Shown here: positions 55,889 to 64,000 of the stretch, piece after piece
Layout: each line of letters starts with the position of its first letter
How positions within the stretch are numbered: the first letter of the stretch is position 1
DNA from: an uncultured Flammeovirgaceae bacterium
Lineage (GTDB): Bacteria; Bacteroidota; Bacteroidia; Cytophagales; Cyclobacteriaceae
Assembly: GCA_937883755.1 (NCBI GenBank)
Contig: CAKZYA010000013.1
Location: forward strand, 59,092-123,091
DNA: 64,000 nt
Reading direction: 5' to 3'
Notes under the pieces: generated by a model
What the model was told of the DNA's origin: nothing
What the model saw: the letters and a program-made list of their open reading frames with translations, nothing else
The model's database searches: none
Translations under genes and position numbers: made by a program

Positions 55889-57244
55889 ATGCATTATACT
55901 GCTTTCCGCCTGCATATCGTTTTTCGCTTAGCCCTGATTATTGGATTAGGGTTTGCTGGAGTTTATGTGCTTACCCAAACTCATTTCTGGCTGGTTTCTT
56001 TCTGGATTGGGCTGGCCGTAATTATCATAATCGTCGATTTGCTCCGCTATATTGAACGATCACACCGAGAACTAGAAAGTTTGGTAACGGCGATCCGTCA
56101 AGGAGATTTTACTAATACCTATCAGCAGAATCGGTACGGAACTGGTGAGCTATTATCCCATGCCTACAATCAGCTCGTGGCTACCTATCAACAATTACGA
56201 CAAGACAAAGAAAGTAATCACCAGTACTTACAAAATGTAGTAGAACATGTGTCCGTGGCACTTATCGGACTAAACCAACAACACGAAATTACCTTAGCTA
56301 ACCCAGCCGCTAAGCAGCTTTTACAGAACCCTGTACTTCGCAACTTATCTGATATTCAGTCAGTAGACAGGGAATTATATCAACGTATTCATCAGCTAGA
56401 CGCTGGGCAGCGGGTGATGGTTAAACTGGTACAAAACGATCGATTATTACAGCTAGCGCTACAAGCTTCAGAGTTTTATTTACAAGGTGAGTATCAAAAA
56501 TTGATTTCATTACAAGATTTACGAAAAGAGTTGGAAGAGCAAGAATTAGAATCGTGGCAAAAACTGATTCGCGTACTAACTCATGAGATCATGAACTCGG
56601 TCATTCCTATTGCTAACCTCAGCGGAATGGTTCGGCAGACGTTATTTCAAGCTCAACGAGAAACTGCCCTTGAATTGCAAAACCTCAGTGAAGAGGATAG
56701 TCAGGACTTACTGGCGAGCCTGCAAGTGATTCAGGATCGAAGCCAGGGGCTTGCTAACTTTGTAAAAGCGTACCGTAGTATTACTCAGGTGGCTCAACCC
56801 CATTTCCGAGAGGTGAAAGTCATAGAATTGATCCAACGAGTACATAACCTCTTTACTTCTAATTTAGGAGAGATGGATATCCAATGGAAACAGACCATCT
56901 CTCCTGCAACACTAACTCTCACCCTCGATCTAGAACTTATTGAACAAGTGCTAATCAACCTAGTAAAAAATGCTACAGAAGCACTCGCTGAAATACCTTA
57001 CCCTAGTATTAGCCTACTGGCGTATCGCACTGCTGAAAATGAGGGGATCATTGAAATAACTGATAATGGGGCAGGTATTCCGCCAGAAGTTTCTGAGCAA
57101 ATCTTTATTCCGTTTTTTACTACCAAAACTCATGGCTCTGGCATTGGATTGAGTCTATCCCAGCAAATTATGCGCCTACACCAAGGAAGTATCTCCGTTC
57201 GGTCATCCCCCAACGAGGGCACTACATTTATGCTGAGTTTCTGA
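55889..57244 (+). CDS. NtrY-like sensor histidine kinase
   Basis: 451 residues. Two membrane segments (LALIIGLGFAGVYVL and FWIGLAVIIIIVDLL), a HAMP-like or linker region, and a PAS domain (NVVEHVSVALIGLNQQHEITLANPAA). The phosphoacceptor His is in RVLTHEIMNSVIPIANL, and the ATPase domain shows NLVKNATEAL, ITDNGAGI and GSGIGLSLSQQIM. The H box with HEIMNS is typical of kinases paired with NtrC-type regulators. It follows the regulator by 175 bases, and the two form a two-component system. Confidence 0.92.
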   Translation: MHYTAFRLHIVFRLALIIGLGFAGVYVLTQTHFWLVSFWIGLAVIIIIVDLLRYIERSHRELESLVTAIRQGDFTNTYQQNRYGTGELLSHAYNQLVATYQQLRQDKESNHQYLQNVVEHVSVALIGLNQQHEITLANPAAKQLLQNPVLRNLSDIQSVDRELYQRIHQLDAGQRVMVKLVQNDRLLQLALQASEFYLQGEYQKLISLQDLRKELEEQELESWQKLIRVLTHEIMNSVIPIANLSGMVRQTLFQAQRETALELQNLSEEDSQDLLASLQVIQDRSQGLANFVKAYRSITQVAQPHFREVKVIELIQRVHNLFTSNLGEMDIQWKQTISPATLTLTLDLELIEQVLINLVKNATEALAEIPYPSISLLAYRTAENEGIIEITDNGAGIPPEVSEQIFIPFFTTKTHGSGIGLSLSQQIMRLHQGSISVRSSPNEGTTFMLSF

Positions 57245-57290
57245 AAAAATCAGTATACTTGTCTAACACTCCCACAACAACCTAAGAACA

Positions 57291-59108
57291 ATGATGAAAA
57301 TAATCTATCCGCTCACACTACTACTTATCTTCGCCAACTGCCAACGCCCAGTTGAGGAGGAAGCTCCCCCTGCTTGGCAACCACAACCTATTTCTATCAT
57401 GACCCAGTGGTCGGAAGATGTGTCTCCCACTAATGCGCACCAGGAATACCCTCGCCCGCAAATGGTTCGGGAACAATGGCTTAATTTAAATGGCCTATGG
57501 GAATACGCAATCACGGATAAGGATGGGGGTATGCCTAATGAGTATCAAGGTAATATTTTGGTTCCTTACCCTATCGAGTCGGCTCTTTCGGGCGTACAGC
57601 AAATGGTGCAGCCCAACCAGAAATTATGGTACCGAAGAACTTTTACTGTGCCTGAAGACTGGTCAGGAGAAAATCTGTTACTGCATTTTGGAGCGGTAGA
57701 TTGGGAAGCCACCATCTACGTAAACGGGCAAAAGGTAGGTGTGCACCGAGGCGGTTACGATCCTTTCAATTTTGAGATAAGTGGAGCCACTTCAGCGAAA
57801 AATGAGCACGAGCTGATTGTAGAAGTTTGGGACCCTACCGATGAAGGTAAGCAACCTACTGGGAAACAAACGCTAAACCCTCGGGGTATCTGGTATACCC
57901 CCACTACGGGTATTTGGCAAACAGCTTGGCTCGAGCCTGCTCCCAGCTCTTACATTGAACACTTTAGGTTGATACCGAATATTGACGAAGAAACGCTTAC
58001 CGTTGAAATTCAAACGAATGATGAATCTACGGCTTCTAATATTCAACTAACTGCCTCGGACAACGGGCAAGCGGTTGCTACTCAGCAAGGCAATGAAAAT
58101 CTTCCCATCAGTTTATCCATTCCTACTCCCAAGCTATGGTCGCCTGATAACCCATTTCTTTATGACTTAGCCATTGAGTTGACTGACTCAGATGGCAACG
58201 TGGTAGATCAGGTACAAAGCTACTTCGGTATGCGGAAAATTTCAGTAGAGAAAGCGGATGATGGCTACAACCGTCTGTTTTTGAATAACGAACCATTGTT
58301 CCAACTTGGCCCACTTGATCAGGGTTTTTGGCCCGATGGTTTATACACTGCCCCTACTGATGAGGCTCTCAAGTACGATGTAGAGGCGACGAAACAAATG
58401 GGCTTTAATATGGCTCGTAAACACGTGAAAGTAGAACCAGCTCGCTGGTACTACTGGTGCGATAAAATGGGCTTACTGGTTTGGCAAGATATGCCCAGTG
58501 GAGAAGAAAGGGTGCGTCGCGATGGCGAAGAAATTCAGCGTACCCCAGAGTCTGCTGAACAGTTTGAAGTCGAACTAACTGAGCTGATTGATGACTTTTA
58601 CAACCATCCATCCATTGTGATGTGGGTAATTTTCAACGAAGGCTGGGGGCAATACGAAACTGCGAAGCTTACGGAGTGGGCAAAGGAATACGACCCTACC
58701 CGACTAATCAACTCAGCGAGTGGTTGGTTGGATTTAGGAGTGGGCGATGTGAGCGATATGCATAAGTATCCAGGGCCAGGAATGCCAGAAGTAGAAGATG
58801 CAAGAGTAGCAGTACTGGGTGAATTTGGTGGGCAAGCCCTAGTTGTTCCCAACCATTTGTGGGTTACTGATTTATCCAAAGCCCCTACCCACTTCAAAAC
58901 GTCTACTTCCGCCGATAGCCTTTTGATGGCGTACAGCAATCTCTATATTCCACTAGATTCACTTAAAGAAGAAGGATTAGCCGCCGCAGTCTACACCCAA
59001 ACTACTGACGTAGAATCAGAAGTAAATGGGCTTATGACTTATGACCGAGCCGTTATCAAAATGGATTTAGATACGTTGCGGGCGATTCATGGGAAGTTGT
59101 ATGAGTGA
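57291..59108 (+). CDS. Glycoside hydrolase family 2 lipoprotein
   Basis: 605 residues. Lipobox LLIFANC near the N-terminus. Sugar-binding domain (LNLNGLWEYAI, KLWYRRTFTVPEDW, GAVDWEATIYVNGQKVGVHRGGYDPF), immunoglobulin-like domain, then a TIM barrel with FNEGWGQYET (acid/base Glu) and VLGEFGG (nucleophile Glu). GH2 covers beta-galactosidases, mannosidases and glucuronidases; the substrate cannot be told. It is shorter than E. coli LacZ and resembles the compact GH2 enzymes used for marine polysaccharides. Anchored in the outer membrane or periplasm. Confidence 0.88.
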   Translation: MMKIIYPLTLLLIFANCQRPVEEEAPPAWQPQPISIMTQWSEDVSPTNAHQEYPRPQMVREQWLNLNGLWEYAITDKDGGMPNEYQGNILVPYPIESALSGVQQMVQPNQKLWYRRTFTVPEDWSGENLLLHFGAVDWEATIYVNGQKVGVHRGGYDPFNFEISGATSAKNEHELIVEVWDPTDEGKQPTGKQTLNPRGIWYTPTTGIWQTAWLEPAPSSYIEHFRLIPNIDEETLTVEIQTNDESTASNIQLTASDNGQAVATQQGNENLPISLSIPTPKLWSPDNPFLYDLAIELTDSDGNVVDQVQSYFGMRKISVEKADDGYNRLFLNNEPLFQLGPLDQGFWPDGLYTAPTDEALKYDVEATKQMGFNMARKHVKVEPARWYYWCDKMGLLVWQDMPSGEERVRRDGEEIQRTPESAEQFEVELTELIDDFYNHPSIVMWVIFNEGWGQYETAKLTEWAKEYDPTRLINSASGWLDLGVGDVSDMHKYPGPGMPEVEDARVAVLGEFGGQALVVPNHLWVTDLSKAPTHFKTSTSADSLLMAYSNLYIPLDSLKEEGLAAAVYTQTTDVESEVNGLMTYDRAVIKMDLDTLRAIHGKLYE

Positions 59109-59126
59109 CAAATCAATAAGTGAACC

Positions 59127-59576
59127 ATGAATTCTACTAGGGTTAGCCTTCTTGGTATCCTTGCTGCGATTCCACTCATCTGGATTATTAGTGCGATATA
59201 CGGGAGTAAGGAATTTGATCTGCAACTTCACGATACTTACTTGGTAGTACACTCCTACGTTTTTGCTGAGATTTTCACTATTGGACTCGTTAGGGTTTTG
59301 GGGTTGTACTACATTCTAAGCAGAGATAGTAGCTTTCTCAACCACGCTTTAACTACAGCTCATGCGATAGTAGTGCTAACTACGATTATTCTTCTGGGTG
59401 TCCTATTTCATTTTTTAACTACTTATGATGACATAGAAAGATACAGTTCTGATCTTACCTTCGTCAATTACCTTGCTTCTATCGTTATTATTTTAATCAT
59501 TCTTTCGGTAGTAATCTTCATCATCAATTCATTATTAGGCTTAATACAGAGAGTGATAAAGCGGAAGGCAGTATGA
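59127..59576 (+). CDS. Small four-helix membrane protein
   Basis: 149 residues with four membrane segments. The stretch FDLQLHDTYLVVHSYVFAEI resembles the DTYFVVAHFHYVL helix of cytochrome oxidase subunit I, but the haem and copper histidines of a true subunit are missing. I treat it as an unrecognised envelope protein with that sequence similarity. It overlaps the next gene by four bases. Confidence 0.65.
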   Translation: MNSTRVSLLGILAAIPLIWIISAIYGSKEFDLQLHDTYLVVHSYVFAEIFTIGLVRVLGLYYILSRDSSFLNHALTTAHAIVVLTTIILLGVLFHFLTTYDDIERYSSDLTFVNYLASIVIILIILSVVIFIINSLLGLIQRVIKRKAV

Positions 59577-59986
59577 ATAAGATTAAAGTGCTACACTTTT
59601 GGGTGATTATGCCGTTTTGTGTAGTCTCAATGGCTTGCTCACCAACTCAAATTATTTCCCAGAATGAACCAATCTCCATTCGCCTAAACCAAAAGCGGGT
59701 AAATCTTGAGAAGGGAATCAGGTTATCGCAAGCAAAAACAGTTTCTAAGCCTTATTTGAGTTTGGAAGTAACCGATTCGGTTCTAGTAGATAACCTAGCA
59801 AAGAGCAATAACCTTCAGATTATTTTAGCCCGGGGCAGTCGCTCAATTACTTCGTTTCAAACTGAATATGATATTCCTTATCGTATGGGGTTTAGTGTTG
59901 ATTCACTATTTGATGATGCCCAAGTCGGCGATCGGTTGATACTTTATACCGATAATTCTATTCTCTATACGCTGGCTATTCGCTAA
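59573..59986 (+). CDS. Small lipoprotein, unknown function
   Basis: 137 residues with lipobox VSMAC near residue 22. The body is a single beta-rich domain (ISIRLNQKRVNLEKGIRL, QIILARGSRSITSFQTEYD, AQVGDRLILYTDNSILY). The ending recalls the last beta domain of GldM (ARGGR and PGDRLVIE-type motifs), but the similarity is short and I would not name it. It ends in convergent overlap with the deacetylase gene. Confidence 0.6.
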   Translation: MNKIKVLHFWVIMPFCVVSMACSPTQIISQNEPISIRLNQKRVNLEKGIRLSQAKTVSKPYLSLEVTDSVLVDNLAKSNNLQIILARGSRSITSFQTEYDIPYRMGFSVDSLFDDAQVGDRLILYTDNSILYTLAIR

Positions 59987-60903
59987 TAATCAGAATAGAT
60001 AGCCAGTCCAGCCTCAATAGTATTGCAATGGGCATCTACAATATCGGCTATACGTTCAGAATAACCGCCGCCCATTGTAGTCACTATCGGAACACTATTC
60101 AGAGAACAGTGTCTAAAAACCAATTCATCGCGACGGTGGCATCCGGCTTTGGTTAATGACAACTTACCTAGTTTGTCAGTTGCTAGTACATCCACTCCCG
60201 ATTGATAAAAGACGATTTGGGGCTGCTGACGCTCCAGCAGTTTAGGTAAAGCATCTTCCAAAAGCTTTAAATACTCATCGTCACTCGTGCCCGTTGGCAA
60301 AGCGATGTCCCAATCGGATTGTTCTTTCTTGAGTGGGTAATTATCCTTGCCGTGCATACTAAATGTGAAAACCGACGGGTCATTCTGGAAAATAACTGCA
60401 TTTCCGTTACCCTGATGTACGTCTAAATCAACAATTAAAATTCTTTCTACTAATTCTTTGGCAAGCAACCGTCTACTAGTAATAGCAATGTCGTTGAGCG
60501 TACTAAAGCCTTCTCCCCGGTCAGCGTAGGCGTGATGCGTTCCTCCCGCCAAGTTGATTCCGAGTCCGGTACGTAAAGCAGCCTCCGCTGCGACGATGGT
60601 TCCGGCCACACTGTTTCGTGCCCGCTTTACCGAAGTTTCGGTATTAGGTAGACCAATTCGCCGAACCATACGAGGCGGTAATGACAATGTTTTTATGGCT
60701 TTCCAATACTCAGATGTATGTACCCGCAGAACATCTTCCTCCGTACATAAACCTGGATCAATAACTTGGTTCTCCAGGATAATTCCTTGATACAACAATT
60801 GCTCTTTCACCAAAACATACTTATCAATCGGGAAGCGGTGGCTTTCGGGAAGACTGTATAAATATTTATCTGAAAAGAAGATGGGAATAGTAGCCTGATC
60901 CAA
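59983..60903 (-). CDS. Histone-deacetylase-family protein, TTG start
   Basis: 306 residues. Zinc-dependent deacetylase fold: NLAGGTHHAYADRGEGFSTL (tandem His), ILIVDLDVHQGNGNA (zinc-ligand Asp and His), FYQSGVDVLATDKLG (second Asp) and TMGGGYSE. Bacterial members deacetylate acetylpolyamines, acetoin-related substrates or proteins. The frame has an upstream stop (TAA) two codons before TTG at 60903, and no ATG occurs before the conserved start (FFSDKYLYSLPESHRFP), so TTG or a rarer codon must be the start. Confidence 0.88.
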   Translation of the reverse strand: MDQATIPIFFSDKYLYSLPESHRFPIDKYVLVKEQLLYQGIILENQVIDPGLCTEEDVLRVHTSEYWKAIKTLSLPPRMVRRIGLPNTETSVKRARNSVAGTIVAAEAALRTGLGINLAGGTHHAYADRGEGFSTLNDIAITSRRLLAKELVERILIVDLDVHQGNGNAVIFQNDPSVFTFSMHGKDNYPLKKEQSDWDIALPTGTSDDEYLKLLEDALPKLLERQQPQIVFYQSGVDVLATDKLGKLSLTKAGCHRRDELVFRHCSLNSVPIVTTMGGGYSERIADIVDAHCNTIEAGLAIYSDY

Positions 60904-60979
60904 GGTTTAAATGAATAATGATTAGTGACTGATGATTGGTGTATTATCAGTTACCAATCATTACTAACCCCCTATACTT

Positions 60980-63070
60980 CTAATCCAGATTGACGGTTAG
61001 TGCGCCTTGTAGCGGAACAGAATGATACACAATTTGTTTTTCTTTTGCTTGTTCACTAAGTCTTTGGACAGCATAATATGAATTGGTCGCATCAATAATT
61101 AGCTGATCAAAGTGGAAATACTCATCAAGTTGGTCAAGATTGCGTACCGCATCATTCGCCACAATTAGATAGTCTACGGAAATTGGCTGCACGGGTCGGT
61201 TGTAAAGTCGTTCTTCGACCAACGCCAATACTTTACCTTGATACTGGAGCAACGTAATTCCATGAGTTGAGCGAGAAGGAAATGCCGAAGCTTCACCATC
61301 TTCTACCGACTGGGTACGCACTCCTTTCTGAATATGATTAGGCAGAATATGATATTCTGCGTCTTTATTCCAATCACCCCAGTGATAGTTCTCAAATCCC
61401 TGCGTGAAATCCAAGTGAGTCTCAGCTTTGGTGTGGTAAACAGTAAAACTAACTTCTTTGCTCTGATGATAATCGTGGACTATTTGCCCCGCTGCGATCA
61501 ACCCCAATGCCAATACCGACAGCGAAAGATAGCGTAGCTTTCGGTAGTGAAACAACGCAATGATAAATATAACGACAAAGTACAGCAACCAGGTCTGTGA
61601 AGATGAAATATAAACCCGTTCAATGATGCTTCCGGGAAGTTTTTGCACTAAGGTTACCAAAAAGTTGATCGCCAAGATGAGCCACTCTAGCAATAACCCT
61701 AACCCTTTTGCTAACACTGGAAAAGAGAAACCTAGCAATACCGTGATCAGCCCCAATGGTAGCATCGCCATTGCCCCCAAGATTACAAATACGTTTGGCA
61801 ACCAGAAGTAGACCGGGAACTGGTGGAAATAATACAAACTTAGCGGAAAGGTAGCAATCTGAGCGGCAATAGAAACCGCCGTAATTCCCCAAAACCAATT
61901 TAGCTTCCCATAATTAGGTTGCCACCAGGCAGCGATCTTCGGTTGTAAATAAACGATACCAAACACAGCTAAATACGAAAGTTGAAACCCTACCGAATAC
62001 ATCAAGTACGGGTTTACCCATAAGAGAACAAATGCTGAACACGCCAAGGTATTATAAATACTGGATTGCCGATTCAAGGCTTTTCCAATAATGACGAAAG
62101 AAAACATAACCGCTGCCCGCTGTACCGAGGGTGAGAACCCAGTAAGGGCAGCGTAGCCCCACAGTACTGACACACAAACTATGGTATGAACTGCTACCCC
62201 TGCTTTAGGTAACCTTAGCAAAGGTTTGAGCAAGAAATTAATAATCAGATAGATAACACCAACGTGTAAACCGGATACTGCCAATACGTGCATCGCTCCG
62301 GCAGCAGCGTAAGCCGTTTGCACCTCTTTCTCTAAGTGACTTTTTTGACCTAAAGTAATTGCTAAAGCAATGCCCTGCGCCTGCGGATGACGTACATACC
62401 TGAGTAATATTTCTTGACAACGACTACGCAAGTCGCTCGCCCAATCTTGCCAAGAGAGAATCGTATTCGCTTGAATGATTGTCCAACGATCAGCGGGTAA
62501 ATACTGCTGATGATAAATTCCCTGATAAGCCAGAAACTGTCGATAATCAAATTCACCCGGATTTTTAGGAGCCTCTAACCTATCCGGCAGATCTTTTACT
62601 AGAACACGATCGCCAAACTGGAGTAACTGGCAACTATCAGCCTTCGGTTGGTAAGCTACAATCCGTCCGGAACGATCAAACGTTTGCTCACCTGATGTCA
62701 CCACCTGCTCTACTTCCAGATACACCCGGTACGTTTTTTTTCTCAGTTCAGGCTGGCTTACTACTTGGGCAATGTAGTAGTCGGATGAGTCGCTATGATT
62801 AAGTAAATGATCCGATGCGTTCGTCTGGTCGTGTTGCTGCGTTCTTATAATACCAACTGATACTAAAGCAATCATCGCCAAAATCCCTCCCCAAAAATGG
62901 TAGCGGGAAAAAGCAGACTTAGGCAGAAAGAAAGCGAATCCAGTATAGCCTAGGAAAACCAATGCTAATACGATAATAGCTCCAGTGTAATTTATATAAT
63001 GAGCTATCCCAATCCCTAGCATCAGAAAAGGAGTAAAACGCAAGAATGGATACGGTGCCCAACGGAACAT
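60980..63070 (-). CDS. comEC: ComEC/Rec2-family DNA uptake channel
   Basis: 696 residues. N-terminal membrane segments and the OB-like DUF4131 region (DRSGRIVAYQPKADSCQLL, QFGDRVLVKDLPDRLEAPKNP), then the competence domain with AMHVLAVSGLHVGVIYLII and ALTGFSPSVQRAAVMFSF. The C-terminal region of about 150 residues stands where other ComECs carry a metallo-beta-lactamase domain, but the HxHxDH motif is absent. ComEC passes single-stranded DNA through the inner membrane in transformation. It fits the Bacteroidota variant. Confidence 0.88.
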   Translation of the reverse strand: MFRWAPYPFLRFTPFLMLGIGIAHYINYTGAIIVLALVFLGYTGFAFFLPKSAFSRYHFWGGILAMIALVSVGIIRTQQHDQTNASDHLLNHSDSSDYYIAQVVSQPELRKKTYRVYLEVEQVVTSGEQTFDRSGRIVAYQPKADSCQLLQFGDRVLVKDLPDRLEAPKNPGEFDYRQFLAYQGIYHQQYLPADRWTIIQANTILSWQDWASDLRSRCQEILLRYVRHPQAQGIALAITLGQKSHLEKEVQTAYAAAGAMHVLAVSGLHVGVIYLIINFLLKPLLRLPKAGVAVHTIVCVSVLWGYAALTGFSPSVQRAAVMFSFVIIGKALNRQSSIYNTLACSAFVLLWVNPYLMYSVGFQLSYLAVFGIVYLQPKIAAWWQPNYGKLNWFWGITAVSIAAQIATFPLSLYYFHQFPVYFWLPNVFVILGAMAMLPLGLITVLLGFSFPVLAKGLGLLLEWLILAINFLVTLVQKLPGSIIERVYISSSQTWLLYFVVIFIIALFHYRKLRYLSLSVLALGLIAAGQIVHDYHQSKEVSFTVYHTKAETHLDFTQGFENYHWGDWNKDAEYHILPNHIQKGVRTQSVEDGEASAFPSRSTHGITLLQYQGKVLALVEERLYNRPVQPISVDYLIVANDAVRNLDQLDEYFHFDQLIIDATNSYYAVQRLSEQAKEKQIVYHSVPLQGALTVNLD

Positions 63071-63149
63071 TGGGTAAAAGTACCGCCAATCTACTCGTTT
63101 TACTGACCGAAAATCACCTAAGCTGTATTCTGTAAGATTAAACTGATTT

Positions 63150-63896
63150 TTATTCAGCCTCCAATACCACTTTCAACTCCTTGTCCTGAGAGGAAGGTTC
63201 GTAGGCAATACGCCGGAAACAGAAATACTGAAGATTATACTTATTTCCCGTAGAAGAGGTAAAACCCCAAATCACCTCAGTGTTCCCATTGAAAATATCC
63301 TCGATGAGATTTTGGCTACCTTGGTAAACAATGGTGTTGTCTAGCCGGACAATGATTTCATAAGTCTGAGGGTTCCAGCTAAACCGGAAATTGTGCATCT
63401 GGTCATCTTCCAGATTAAACTGTTGGTCATCGTTGTTCCAATATTCAGTATGGTAACTACTACCGTTTACTAAATAGGCTACATGATCGCTGAAAGGGTC
63501 ATTCTGAAACTCATTCTGATAGGTATCAAACTCTACTGCCACTGACGGAGCAATAAAGTTACCCGATACAAAGTTAGGATTGAACCTTCCGTAACCAAGC
63601 CCTTCTCCAAAGGTGCCAAATGCCTGAAACTCCCGTGGGTCATCATGAATGACAAAAGTGATTCCGTCAGCTCCTAGCTCATCTTTATCGCCTAGGTAGA
63701 TATCAAATTCAATTTCAAAATACTCGCGCAGATCTAACTTATTGGTACTATAAGCAATGCCTTCGGCGTAGCGCTCATTCGGAGTTAGCATAATACATCC
63801 CGAAGGCATATAGTCAGCTGTGCCCAGAAGTTCAAACTGAGCCATTGTTGTATGACTTACCATACTAGCTAAGAAGAGAATAATGTATCGGAGCAT
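63150..63896 (-). CDS. Secreted L-type lectin-domain protein
   Basis: 248 residues: signal peptide ending TMAQ, then a legume-lectin-like beta sandwich (FELLGTADYMPSGCIMLTPN, FEIEFDIYLGDKDELGADGI, SVAVEFDTYQNEFQNDPFSDH, HNFRFSWNPQTYEIIVRLDN). The conserved Asp and Asn of the L-type lectin calcium/sugar site are seen around EFDTYQN. In Bacteroidota this domain often starts a long T9SS adhesin; here it ends after the domain without a sorting signal. Role in glycan binding inferred. Confidence 0.8.
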   Translation of the reverse strand: MLRYIILFLASMVSHTTMAQFELLGTADYMPSGCIMLTPNERYAEGIAYSTNKLDLREYFEIEFDIYLGDKDELGADGITFVIHDDPREFQAFGTFGEGLGYGRFNPNFVSGNFIAPSVAVEFDTYQNEFQNDPFSDHVAYLVNGSSYHTEYWNNDDQQFNLEDDQMHNFRFSWNPQTYEIIVRLDNTIVYQGSQNLIEDIFNGNTEVIWGFTSSTGNKYNLQYFCFRRIAYEPSSQDKELKVVLEAE

Positions 63897-64000
63897 AGGC
63901 TGATTATGTGAAGGTTCTTAATCAGGAAGTTAATAAATATTTAGCTAATGAAGCGATTTAAAGTTTTACGAGTTTTTTGATCCAAGCGTGAATGCAAAAC

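Noticed and set aside
59127..59576. Cytochrome oxidase subunit
   Set aside because: One helix resembles subunit I, but the metal-binding histidines and most of the fold are absent.

Overview
The window comes from a Bacteroidota chromosome, most likely a gliding or marine member of Cytophagales. The evidence is a moderately AT-rich genome, TAnnTTTG-type promoter elements instead of sigma70 boxes, few Shine-Dalgarno sites, a gldC gene, two giant surface proteins with the type IX secretion (T9SS) 'gliding motility-associated' C-terminal domain next to a PorP/SprF-like gene, a one-operon SUF system, and several families typical of the phylum (DUF4199, DUF3098, DUF6702, FtsX-like permeases of about 800 residues). 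No genus can be named from sequence alone.

Layout. 1-2.4 kb: an edge-truncated DUF4199-like membrane gene, then a 44-residue lipoprotein, cmk and ispH. 2.4-8.3 kb: a sulfatase interrupted by a stop codon; an overlapping SPFH / NAD-kinase-like / L,D-transpeptidase operon whose last gene is frameshifted; cysH and a sugar-nucleotide epimerase-like gene. 8.4-11.2 kb: a vanadium-haloperoxidase-like lipoprotein, a dead IS200/IS605 element and an AraC regulator broken at a G10 tract. 11.4-18.3 kb: sufBCDSE-sufT-bacilliredoxin, all on the minus strand, behind an Lrp-type regulator. 18.4-18.7 kb: an anomalous tRNA-like RNA gene flanked by recurring TTAAnTTTACG motifs. 18.8-20.5 kb: fadD. 20.5-31.7 kb: a four-gene T9SS surface-adhesin operon (two CTD adhesins, PorP/SprF, OmpA-PD40). 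32-41 kb: housekeeping genes (pyrG, yidC, ftsX, DUF3098, uppP, truB, ribF, DUF6702, gldC, and a deaminase with a premature stop). 41-44 kb: a periplasmic thioredoxin, mnmE, and a polyprenyl glycosylphosphotransferase-like protein that lacks its catalytic domain. 44-59 kb: an FtsX-like permease, four secreted or lipoprotein genes (one FG-GAP, one with an N-terminus invaded by interspersed repeats), a histidine kinase, an NtrC-type regulator with its kinase, and a GH2 glycosidase. 59-64 kb: two small envelope proteins, an HDAC-like deacetylase, ComEC and a lectin-domain protein.

How it fits together. Envelope biogenesis dominates (YidC, FtsX, UppP, T9SS substrates, FtsX-like permease, L,D-transpeptidase). 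A secreted carbohydrate and sulfate-ester theme (sulfatase, GH2, FG-GAP, LamG-like proteins) suggests polysaccharide use, but no SusC/SusD pair is present. Five genes are interrupted in 64 kb: two by single stop codons, two by homopolymer frameshifts, and one transposase.

Most notable is the RNA gene at 18.48-18.59 kb. It has a perfect acceptor stem, a canonical T arm and a leucine-type D arm, but no usable anticodon loop and an oversized structured variable region.
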